A stretch of 64,000 nt of DNA from Sphagnum magellanicum (taxonomy: Eukaryota > Streptophyta > Sphagnopsida > Sphagnales > Sphagnaceae), in assembly GCA_021904315.1 (NCBI GenBank), contig CM038919.1, forward strand, positions 5,394,001 to 5,458,000, in the 5' to 3' direction. The notes beneath the pieces were generated by a model. It was not told where the DNA came from. It searched no databases and worked only from the letters and a program-made list of their open reading frames with translations. Below are positions 50,301 to 59,834 of the stretch, one piece after another. The first letter of the stretch is position 1. Every line of letters begins with the position of its first letter. The position numbers and the translations under genes are program-made.

Positions 50301-52801
50301 ATGGTGCTTCGAGCACTGACGCCTGCTGGGCGTCGCTTGGGTGTTCTCGTGGGTGAGTTCCTGACATCCTCGTGTTGCGATTCCTTGGAATTTGAGCATG
50401 GTTCAAGGGTTTTGGCTAGGGGAAATGAAAATTCTCTGAAGTATTGGACAATCTTCAACTGCTTGTGACAGGTTCTCGTCAGTTCCATAGGATCATTGCC
50501 TCCTACTTGGGTGAAGATCTTCCAGCAGCTGCTACAGCGGGTTCTTCAGGTAAGCGCGTGTATTGAATGTTGCAGCTAAGCAAATGTCTATTAGTGATTT
50601 TTGTTTCAATTTTGACCTTCTGCTTGCACCACCTCAGCTCCTTCCGAAGAAGCTGTCCTTACAAGATGGCGTACTATCCACCCTAAAAGTATCTGATGCC
50701 TTGGATTGTATTACATCGTGTGTAATTCATCGGTAGTTTCTGTGATTCTTGCAGACGCTAAATGGATTGTAGAGAAACTTTGGCTGGAGTTCTTTTCAGA
50801 TCCTTCACAGTGGTGGGATAATAGGACAGAGAAGGTACATGGAATTACTTTCATCACATCTCTTCTTGTCGATGCAGAAAATTAGTCATACTCCTAGATT
50901 GTGAGTACAGGTAGCCTGCCCTGCAGCAAGATGTGAGAAATCCATAGCTGATTAGCCAGATTGGGATTCTCTGCTCCTAGGTGAATGCAAGGTATCCAGA
51001 TTTCAAACACAAGACAAAACAAAAATCCCTTTGGCTTAATGGTAGATTTAAACCCCCATGGGTGGAAGGGGAGCTGGCTGCAATGGCACCGGGGACTTTG
51101 CAACTGGACATCTTCTCATGGAATATGAGGCTGGGAAGATATGTCAAGGCTGGACAATTTGGGAAGGCAATGGAACTTTTTGAACAAATGCAACGAGAAG
51201 GCATGATTCCTGATACTTTCACTTTTGTTCGGGTGCTTAATGCATGTTCTGGTTTACAAGCACTTGAAGAGGGCAGATGCATCCATGCACAGATCATGCA
51301 AAGGGGATGTGAATCTGATGCCTATGTGGGTAGCAGCCTTGTTGACATGTATGCAAAATGTGGGAGCATGGAGGATGCCTGGAATGTGTTCAACAGGATA
51401 CCATACCACAATGTGGTGACTTGGAATGCCATGATTTCAGTGCATGTCATAAGTGGGCAAGGACAGAGGTCATTGGAGTTATTTCACCAAATGCAATATG
51501 AAGGGGTGCAACCAGACCCTGTCACTTTTGTGGGGGTCTTAAATGCATGTGCCAGCATAGGTGCCCTTGAGAAAGGCAGGCATGTTCATGAACAGATTGT
51601 TCGAAGTGGATTCAAGTCTAATGTATTTGTTGATACTAGCCTTATTGATATGTATGCCAAATGCGGGAGCATAGAGGATGCTTGGAAAGTCTTTAACCAG
51701 ATGTCCACACATGATATAGTTGCTTGGAGTGCTATGATTTTGGGATATGTAAGATGTGGGCAAGGGCATAAGGCATTGGAACTATTTCGACAAATGCAAC
51801 AGGAAGGTCTGGAAGCAGACCCTGTCACGTTCATGGGGGTTCTGAATGCATGTGCCAGTTTAGGGGCACTTGAAGGGGGCATACATGTTCATAAGCAGAT
51901 AATCCAAAGCTCTCTTGAGTCTAATTTGTTTGTTGCTACTAGCCTCATTGACATGTATGCAAAATGTGGGAGCATAGAGGATGCATGGAAACTGTTCAGT
52001 CAGATGCCTACCCGAAGTGTAGTTCCTTGGAGTGTAATTATTTTGGGACATGTAACATGTGGGCAAGGGCAGAAAGCCTTGGAACTATTTGGACAAATGC
52101 AAAAGGAAGGGGTGGAGCCAAACTCTGTCACTTTCGTGGGGGTCCTGAATGCATGTGCCAGTGTAGCAGCACTTGAAGAGGGCAGGCATGTTCATCAGCA
52201 GATCATTCAAAATGGTTGCGAGTCTGATGTCTTTGTGGGCAGTAGCCTCATTGACATGTATGCCAAATGTGGAAGCATAGAGGATGCTCAGAGAGTATTC
52301 AACAAGATGCCTACACGCAATTTAGTGTCATGGAATGCCATGCTTAGAGGCTATGCCATGCATGGGCATGATAGAGAAGCTCTTGAACATTTTGAGCAGA
52401 TGTGTGAAGAAGGTTTTGAGATAGATAGCATCACATTCATTGCTATTCTGTCAGCTTGTAGCCATGCCGGACTAGTGTATGAAGGCATGGGTTTCTTTGA
52501 TTCCATGGGCTTGATTTATAGAATTTCTGCAACAGTTGAACACTATGCCTGCATGGTTGATCTTCTCAGTCGTGCTGGTCATCTGAAGGAAGCAGAGGAT
52601 CTGATCAAATCAATGCCCTGTGAAGCAAATGTGGCTCTGTTGTTGGCCTTGCTTGGTGCTTGCAGAATTCATGGAAATTTAGAGATGGGAGAGCGCCTGG
52701 GAAAACAAGTTGAATTGGACCCTGGAAATGTGTCAGCATATGTGCTGCTTGCAAACACATGTGCTGCTGCTGGCAAGTGGGATCTGGGTGCAAATGTTTG
52801 A
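50301..52801 (+). CDS. Chimeric OSB-type PDF motif + PLS-class PPR protein
   Basis: Four exons fit perfectly by phase: 50301-50352, 50472-50549, 50755-50834 and 50981-52801, giving about 676 residues. Donors are G|GTGAGT, G|GTAAGC and AAG|GTACAT; acceptors are ACAG, GCAG and CCTAG. Exons 1-2 give an Arg-rich, targeting-like start (MVLRALTPAGRRLGVLVGSR). Exons 3-4 encode a PDF motif typical of organellar single-strand DNA-binding (OSB) proteins: LWLEFFSDPSQWWDNR, then NARYPDFKHK, SLWLNG and PPWVEGEL (residues about 50-100). The frame then continues directly into PLS-type pentatricopeptide repeats (from DIFSWNMRLGRYVKAGQ). The core contains tandem PLS triplets of about 101 residues with repeated SLIDMYAKCGSIEDAW, and an E-type end (VEHYACMVDLLSRAGHLKEA). 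PPR proteins bind organellar RNA. The protein stops at TGA 52799 within the E region. No separate ssDNA-binding OB-fold domain is visible. Whether the chimera is expressed is unknown. Confidence 0.75.
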
Positions 52802-53226
52802 CGCCATAGAAAGGAAAGGAGTGTGAAGAAACAGCCACATCAAGGTCAATATGAAGTGCATATATTAGTAGTAGATGATCAAGACCATCCTCGAATGACT
52901 GAAATCCATGCAGAACTAATAGAGCTGTGGAACAGAGGAGTGTACCTGGGTATGTGCCTGGGAAGAAAAATCCGATTGAATTATGTAGAGGACAAAGGCT
53001 TTTCAATTGGGTCACCATAGTGACAAGTTGGCCATTGCATTTGGGGGGGCATCAGCTTGCCACCTGGTACTACCGCAATCCCCATTGTCAAGAATATGCA
53101 GATATATGGCTGCCACACCACCAATCAAGTTCATTGCAAAGATAGCTGGGAGAACAATTATAGTAAGGTGCCAATCATTTCCATCACTTGGAGGGTGGTC
53201 TTTGTTCTTGCAAGGCTTACTGGTGA
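52802..53226 (+). pseudogene. Decayed E+/DYW domain downstream of the PPR stop
   Basis: After the TGA the same frame continues with RHRKERSVKKQP and later YEVHILVVDDQDHPRMTEIH (E+ region) up to TAG at 53018-53020. The DYW deaminase domain then follows in shifting frames: HHSDKLAIAFG, IPIVKNMQIYGCHT, IKFIAKIAGRTIIVR, and a tail ANHFHHLEGGLCSCKAYW ending with TGA at 53224-53226. The terminal tripeptide is AYW in place of DYW. At least three frame changes separate the pieces, so no intact deaminase can be translated. This shows that the PPR gene descends from a DYW-class editing factor. Confidence 0.8.
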
Positions 53227-53699
53227 TGCCAATGGTCTGGTTGTCTTCTCAGTTATCTTCTCATTTGGGTAACTGGCAACTGAAAGTGTTCAGCTCCAAA
53301 TGAGGTTGGTTCAAAAGGCAAAAACTGAAGTTGGAAGGATGTTTTGGGCTTGCAAATAAAGCAATTGACCAAATGTTTAGGTTTGATGAAAATCTAGGAA
53401 TGTATATCAGATAATGTACACTGTAAATCATGTTTTGGGTATGAAAAAGTTCAAGGTGACCCCAGTGGACGCTAGGTACGAGGTCTAGGGTGCAACATCT
53501 TGAGCTTTGTGAAAGTGATAAAGCATGTGACTAAATATCTCATTCATTAGAAAACCCTATGTTTTCATTTCATTGTTCTTGCTTCCCTTATTCACACCAC
53601 AGTAATCTCTTATTTTTGTATCTGGATGTTGTTGGTTTTGCAGGTACGAAGAGACAAGGAGAATATGAGACATACTTAGAATTGGGAACAATATGACAT
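53227..53699. other. Spacer
   Basis: Downstream flank of the PPR locus, with no recognised gene or RNA. Confidence 0.5.
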
Positions 53700-53885
53700 G
53701 GCTTGAATTGAGATGAGATTCAATTCAAATTCATTGAATTCAAATTCAATTGAGTTTAGGTTCAATTGAACTTTAATTCAAATTCCTAATATTCAAATAC
53801 ATGGTATGAAATTCAAATTTCATTGAATTCGATATTTTGATTGAATTTGATTCGAAATTCAATTGGATTCAGATTCAGTTGAAGA
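53700..53885. repeat. AATTCAA-rich degenerate microsatellite
   Basis: Dense repeats of ATTCAAATTCAATTGAATT-like words in both orientations, with many AATT and CAATTG palindromes. The tract is non-coding and could fold on itself. Confidence 0.7.
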
Positions 53886-54066
53886 GAAATGAGATGTGAA
53901 TTGATGCATGAGGTATTGAAAATATGCTTGTCACTGTAGTGTTGAAAAAAATAGTTTCCAAAAATGCGGATCCAAAAAACACCTTGCTGTCCTATTTGGA
54001 GCAAATACTAAACCAAAATCTATTTTTGTACTTATGGAACCTAAACTTGTCTACTCTATACAAGCT

Positions 54067-54264
54067 CCAATGTTACCATCATCACTGGAGCTAAGACTGA
54101 CCGCTTGCCTAACAAGTATAATGTACGTGTAACCTTGTCCAAGAATAACATTTGTTAGCCTTGAACCAATGTTAACATCATCACTGGAATTAAAACTGAC
54201 TGCTTGCCTAACAAAGTACAATATACATATAACCTTGTCCAAGAATAACATTTGTTAGCCTTGA
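54067..54264. repeat. Tandem duplication, 99-bp unit, two copies
   Basis: Units start at 54067 and 54166 (CCAATGTTAMCATCATCACTGGA). Both contain TTGCCTAACAA and end AACCTTGTCCAAGAATAAC followed by ATTTGTTAGCCTTGAAC. Copies differ by a small number of substitutions and one-base indels. No coding function was recognised. Confidence 0.9.
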
Positions 54265-54324
54265 ACAAGTGTTATTTTGGAGCAAGTTTTCACAATGCAG
54301 CAACAAAAACAATCCAGTGCTATA

Positions 54325-54530
54325 CAAAACAAAGGACTTTTGCAAAATAAAAATCCACCAGAGTTGCCAAATTTTGAGGAAAAAGATTTTGAAATTGCCA
54401 TATTAAGACAATGTGTTCTAGGAGGTCACCAAAGTATATGAAGATTCTTTAAATTTTTTACTTTCCTCCCTGGTCTATAGCCAAATTGCCTGCAGCCAAA
54501 TTTGGCTAATTCCTCTTGTGGATGATTGCT
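54325..54530 (-). repeat. Dispersed repeat, copy C (minus)
   Basis: In reverse complement it reads ATCATCCACAAGAGG, AGCCAAATTTGGCTGCAGG, GACCAGGGAGGAAAGT and ATATGGCAATTTCAAAATC, then CTCAAAATTTGGCAA. This matches copy D at 55230-55450 block by block. It carries a short internal duplication of AATTTGGCT. Confidence 0.55.
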
Positions 54531-55229
54531 AATGTGTCTACATCACAATTCGAAAAACCTGCCTTGAACATTGCAAGAAGTAAATAATGACCTTGAAAAT
54601 TAGGGTGAACCAACCGGTGATTGAACATTTAAGTGCTCAGTGCACACCAGATCCAAGGGAGGGCTCCATTGTTTCTGGTGTCCAATCAAAACTTGAACCC
54701 TCCTATTGGTGCATTTGGCACACATTAAAAATCATCAAAAGCAGAATAGAATTGAGAAATTCTTTGTATGTTGATTTGTTGCTATTAGATTTCAAAGACG
54801 ATTTATAGAACTTCATTTGGCTCTCCTGTAGCACTTTAAATCGTTTAAAATGAATAAGAAATAAGAAAGTTATGAGGTTTGAAAGTAGAAGAGGTAAAAA
54901 TGAAGAAAAATGAAAATCGTGTTTTGCAATTTGAAAAAAACGTATTTTCTTTACTGCTCTTTATTGGCTGGTGTTTTGGCTTTGCATTTCAAAGATGATT
55001 TATAGAGCTTGAGAGGGCACTCCTACAACATTTTAAATCACTCAAAATGGAAAAGAACTGAAAAAGATCTGCCAAAGTGTTTGATCATAGGCAGGAGATT
55101 GGTGATGGGCTGGTTTACCCTACAAACTACTATTTTATCACCTAAACAATCAAAACTTGCACAAAAAGAATTTGTAATAATGGTTTTATTCCAATCCGGG
55201 TTTGTTTTTTCCTCAGTTTTGTGACAGTA

Positions 55230-55450
55230 GCCACACTGGTAGTCATCCACAAGAAGACTTAGAGAAATTTGGCTACAGGCCAGAGAGGAAAGCACAAAAC
55301 TTGAATCCTCCTATATTTTGGCAATCTCATAGAACCCCATTGTCCAAATATGGTGATTAAAAAAAAAAACCATCCCTCAAAATCTGGTGATTTTGGCACA
55401 TTTTTTCCACAAAAATCCTTGTATTATTTGGCACTGAATTTTTTTGGGGG
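55230..55450 (+). repeat. Dispersed repeat, copy D
   Basis: Reads AGTCATCCACAAGAAG, AAATTTGGCTACAGGCCAGA, GAGGAAAGCACAAAACTTGA, TATATTTTGGCAATCTC, CCAAATATGGTGATT, and then CTGGTGATTTTGGCACATTT with CACAAAAATCCTT. It links the copies sharing the left half (A, B, C) with copy E, which shares the right half. Confidence 0.6.
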
Positions 55451-55607
55451 TGACCACAGTGTGTAAAATTCACAAAAAAATAAAATAAAATAAAACTCTC
55501 ATTACAATTTAGTGTAGGGTAATGCCGTAGCAATAATTACCCATTACATGAGTCCCAAACTTACTAGGTGTTCAAGAGCTATTTAACTATCACATAACAA
55601 AGTTGCC

Positions 55608-55995
55608 AAGATAGCGAAGGAGACTGCTAACCGTGAGCAAGACAATCTCAAATCAGAAAATGGATTTCTTCTCAAGTAGCTACAATCTTTCAAAAGCAAT
55701 AACAATCAGGTAGGTCTGGTCATGACCAATCTTGCTTCTATACAACCATATCCTTGTTCTTGTGCAAATGCCAAAGCTTTGGCTGGATTGCATGATCAGA
55801 TCCATTGCATGTGAAGGGTGATCTGCCATGCAGGTGAAGTCTGAATCAAAGAGGGAAAATTTATGGGAGGAGGTGGAAAAGCTCAAACATGAAGGCACCA
55901 AAGTTTCAAAACAGTGGGCGATTCGCGGGATTTGTTGCAAATTAATGAAATGAACAACAGTAGGAGAAGGGTTATGGAATTGTTGGTTTTTCGGT
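55608..55995 (+). pseudogene. Coiled-coil-like exon remnants
   Basis: Two exon-like pieces: 55608-55709 (KIAKETANREQDNLKSENGF, an in-frame TAG, then LQSFKSNNNQ, donor CAG|GTAGGT), and 55834 onward after acceptor CATGCAG (VKSESKRENLWEEVEKLKHE, GTKVSKQW). After a one-base shift the second continues SRDLLQINEMNNSRRRVMEL. The Lys/Glu-rich heptad-like content suggests a coiled-coil protein. I cannot name the family. The stop and frameshift indicate a dead copy. Confidence 0.35.
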
Positions 55996-56044
55996 AGCTG
56001 AATCAGAGGCGGGAGTTCTTACTGCGTGGAATTTGACGTGAAAA

Positions 56045-56266
56045 ATGGAATCTTTCGAGTTGGAATGTTGGGGCCGTTGCTGTGAGAGTTTCGAGACGGA
56101 TGAGTTTTACGAGACCATTCAAGTTACCAAGTTCCACGAGTTTACTGGTCCAAAGGAAGAGCCCGTCGTCGATCCTGAAGCTTGGTTCAATGGCACTAGT
56201 CCTTGTACTTCTCTCAACTTGGGCTTGACTGCCCATCTGTCCATTTGTCCATCTTTTTCCTTTTGA
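56045..56266 (+). CDS. Hypothetical short ORF
   Basis: A frame of 73 codons from ATG at 56045 starts MESFELECWGRCCESFETDE and contains FTGPKEEPVVDPEAWF. It is followed by a Ser/Leu-rich tail and TGA. The acidic N-terminal 50 residues look protein-like, and the tail looks like read-through into an intron. It may therefore be the first exon of a longer gene whose remaining exons I could not identify (an acceptor-like GTGCAG|GTG lies near 56320). No family was recognised, and it could also be chance. Confidence 0.3.
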   Translation: MESFELECWGRCCESFETDEFYETIQVTKFHEFTGPKEEPVVDPEAWFNGTSPCTSLNLGLTAHLSICPSFSF

Positions 56267-56419
56267 TGAATTCTTCTTCCAAGGAAACCCAATGTAGCTC
56301 AACGTGTGTCTGTGCAGGTGTGATCAAGAAGAAAGTGGTAGCAGCAACTGCCACTGAGGTTGTTTTCAGCGGTTTGCAGAATTGCAAAATCCATAAGATA
56401 CCAGATCTTTCTGTTTGAA

Positions 56420-58259
56420 ATGCAATCTTAGTAACTAGAAAAGTGTTTTGTTGTAGAGAATTATGTGTTGATGTTGTTGTAGCATTGCAGCTATCTACTT
56501 GGGTTCTTTTCTACTTTCCAATGCTTCACACGACACATGACTAGAAGCTGTGGTCTCCTCTTCAAATTGTTTGGACACTTGTCACCATTGACCAACACGT
56601 ACCTGCATTGAGAATTGAGTGAGGATGTTCACATACTATTCTGATTTTCGGAATTCCTCAATCCTCAGGAGATACCTCGCATAACGACCGACGAGAGATT
56701 TTTTGTTGCTCATGATACTCACCAAGGATCTAGGCTACGGAAAAGGAGAAAAAAGAGGGCAAACATTTTGAAAACCGAATGTGGGAAGTTTTTTGAAAGG
56801 CCTTCAAACCATATCCTCCAAATGCACTACGAAATTTCAGGAGATATTTGAAGAGTGTAACTGCCCCCTCATCAGCAAAACTGAGCAAAAAACAGGTTCT
56901 TAGTTTATATATGTTTTTTGCTTTAAAAATATATGGGCCTAGTTAAAAGCCAGTGAGAATAATACATCACTTGATACATGATGATCCAGCCCTTTTTATT
57001 GGTGAAATTTCGCCAAAAAAGGAAATTAAGAATATAAAATTCGAAAATGAAATTATTTTGGAAGTTTCTCATAACCAAAAATAAGCAAAAAAAAGAGTAA
57101 AAAAATTGCCAGATTCCTATATTTGGTTTTCAGTGTGTAGCTGTAAATAACTAGTCATTGTATTATAGTAGTTGCCTGCCACGTTATCCTTCCTTATCAC
57201 ATCATGGCAAGCATTCGCTGAAATGAGATTAGGTCCAATTCAGACTAATTGAAATTAAATTGTCTCAAAGTTCTTCTCATCTTATGTGACTTAGAAAACA
57301 TGTTTATAGAACATTTATCATGATTATTGCCCCAAGCTAATGGACACGCATGTTTAGATTTTGGGTGCACCCATCCAACTGATGGGTTGTTTTGAAATCT
57401 ACCCATCTACTTGTTGGGTTTCTTCTCAGAATATGAATGTTCGGTAACTCATTTAATCATGCCTCGTTTGGTTGTCACTTGTCCTTTTGTATCATGAGAT
57501 TCTTATCACTATGACATGTAAAAATCATACGATTAATTTTTAAAATGAAATTTGTTTGATAAACATACAAATAATTAGCTTCAATTCTTTTAAATCTTAT
57601 TAAAATAAGATTCTTACAAAATTGATTTGAAAGATTATGCAAGAGTTGATTAAAATACAACACATAAATTTTAAAATAAATTAAAAAATTTACTCGTTTT
57701 TGAGATATAAAATTTTAAAATTAAAATGATGTTATTTATAAATTTTAATTAATCAATTAATTAATATTGTTGTTATCTTTTATGTTATTAAAATTTATTA
57801 ATTACCCTAAGATAATAGTAGACATGCATGTATGATTTTAGGTTTTACCAAGCATGTATAGGGCAAACACAACTGGTTATGTTATTATATGGATGATGGT
57901 GCTTGATATCTTATCTAGATATACTGAAAAAACTACTAAAAAACTATTAAAAAATTATTCTCTTTCCAACTTTCCAATCTCTGTTTTGGTTTTCCTATGC
58001 TATTGTTATTGTTATTTTCATCTTAGTCAACCACTGTAACTAAAAAGCAACCATATTCAATGCTCAAATCCCCATTTCAAACGATTCTCACAAACCCAAC
58101 TACATCAACATTTCCTCAAATGTAGGCTCTGTCAAATAGGCCTTCTCCTCCCACTAAGAGAGGGCCCTTTGTGGCTCGTTACCATGGTTACCAACGTGGG
58201 TGCCAGTTCACCCGAGGCTGCTTTGCATGGGGGTGCTCAGTTATTGTGAAAGCACCATC
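56420..58259. other. Intergenic AT-rich DNA
   Basis: No supported gene or RNA. Very AT-rich at 57490-57800. Frames are short and without family resemblance. Confidence 0.5.
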
Positions 58260-58329
58260 AATTGTGAACAGAGATGAAAAAAGGGGTACGTTGGAGGATT
58301 GACAAGTGTGATAGATAGCCAGCCTGCCA

Positions 58330-58540
58330 AGAATGCTAGATTATTTAAAGACAAAATTTAAGAATCCTGGTATATTTTGGGGACATGCTCAAACCTATTG
58401 TCTAAATCTGATGATTACATTAATTTTTCCCTGGAAACCATCTGGTGATTTTGGCACATTTTTTTCACAAAAATCCTTTGCATGTGTTACACTGGATTTT
58501 GTTTTGTCACCAAGTGCCAAAAATTAGCTTTAAAAAAAAT
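58330..58540 (+). repeat. Dispersed repeat, copy E
   Basis: Shares the right half of copy D: CCTGGTATATTTTGGGGACA, CTATTGTCTAAATCTGATGATT, CCATCTGGTGATTTTGGCAC and TTCACAAAAATCCTTTG. It ends in a segment resembling the 3' end of copy D (CACTGGATTTTGTT against CACTGAATTTTTTT). Confidence 0.55.
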
Positions 58541-58938
58541 AATCCAACAACAAGGTGCAAGTGCAAGTTGTTAATTCGCTCACAAACAAGGTGGCAAGTG
58601 CAAGTGATGTTAATGATGAATTCATATTGTTTGCCATCTATCACCAGGTGTGGCCACACCCATGAATTAGATAAACACATGATGTGAAAAATCTCCTAGG
58701 TACCATTCCTTTGGGTAGTAAGATTGCTGCTCAAGAAGTAGTTGTAGTAGTACTAATAGTTGTTGTTGTTGTTGTACATTGTGATTGCACAAGTTCTCAA
58801 TCTCGCTGCGCTTCTCCTTCAGTTTGGGTGCCTCGGATTGTTGGCAAGTGCCAGCAAAATCAACATCTTGCAGTCTCAAGTTTGAGGAAAGTTGTTCATT
58901 CCCCGCCAGTTTGCTGCAGCTCTGCTGGGACGACAAGA

Positions 58939-59834
58939 ATGGCAGCACCCGGACATCGGGATCAAGCGTCTCATGAGGGATCTGCTGCCGATGCTGCTGC
59001 TGCTCCCAAGAATTCCGGCAGCCCTAAGAAATCGGTAAGTTGCCTGCCTGCTGCACCTCTTTCTCTTGCAGACGCCATCTTACACTGAAAAGTCTCTAGG
59101 ATCTTTGTGTTGGTTTTATGCCCACACGCTATGAATTTCGGGAAATTTTGAATTGGGTTTAGGGTTTTTAGGGGTTGAAGATTGAATGCCGTACTGTTTT
59201 CTGTGAACCTCAAATCAGTCGATCATGATTTTGGGGATTGCCATCCCCTTGTACTTGACCTACCCACACTCCTGCATCAAGGATTCAAACTTTCTCTAAA
59301 TCTTGGACTGGATGAATACATTCTGTAGAGTTCACCTTCTGTAGAGTTTCTGTTTTGATTATATCAGTGCAAAGATTCTGAGGTTTGATGTTTGTGTTTC
59401 GGACATTTGGAATATAGGGTTAGGGTTAATATGTCCACAGTATCATCCCATTAGTACGTTGTAACGAAACCCCAAGCTGCCCTTGCAGTTTTCACCTACA
59501 CAAGTCAATTTCTGATGTTGTTGAGCTATCCAGTGCCTAATCAGACTGATGTGTGTGATTTCAGGTCCATGTGATAATCAAAGGAATAGTACAAGGTGTG
59601 TTTTACAGGAAGTGGACAGTTGAGACAGCTAAAAAACAAGGACTTGATGGTTGGGTGCGGAACTGTCAAGATGGCTCAGTGGAGGCTGTGTTTTCTGGGT
59701 CTTCAAATATAGTGGATAATATGATTGAGAAATGCCATGTTGGCCCATCATTGGCGCAAGTCACTGGCTTAACGGTTTCATCATGGGACACTCCAGTTCC
59801 CAAAGGCTTTGAGCAAAAGTCCACAACCTGGTAA
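58939..59834 (+). CDS. Acylphosphatase (two exons)
   Basis: Acylphosphatase hydrolyses the carboxyl-phosphate bond of acyl phosphates in the cytosol or organelles. Exon 1 is 58939-59034 (32 codons) and exon 2 is 59565-59834 (89 codons plus TAA), giving 121 residues. The junction is phase 0, with donor TCG|GTAAGT and acceptor TTTCAG|GTC. Exon 2 holds the complete fold: VHVIIKGIVQGVFYRKW with the catalytic Arg of GxVQGVxxR, then GLDGWVRNCQDGSVEAVFSG with the catalytic Asn, and a C-terminal WDTPVPKGFEQKSTTW. The usual core is about 98 residues. The extra N-terminal segment is Ala/Ser/Lys-rich (DAAAAPKNSGSPKKS). ATG 58939 is the first in-frame ATG of an open frame that extends upstream without another ATG, so the leader before it is probably untranslated. 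Upstream lies a (GTT)n run near 58760. Confidence 0.92.

Noticed and set aside
52802..53020. Stop-codon readthrough to include the E+ region
   Set aside because: The frame stays open only to 53020 and the DYW domain beyond is frameshifted, so readthrough would not restore a deaminase; pseudogene decay is simpler.
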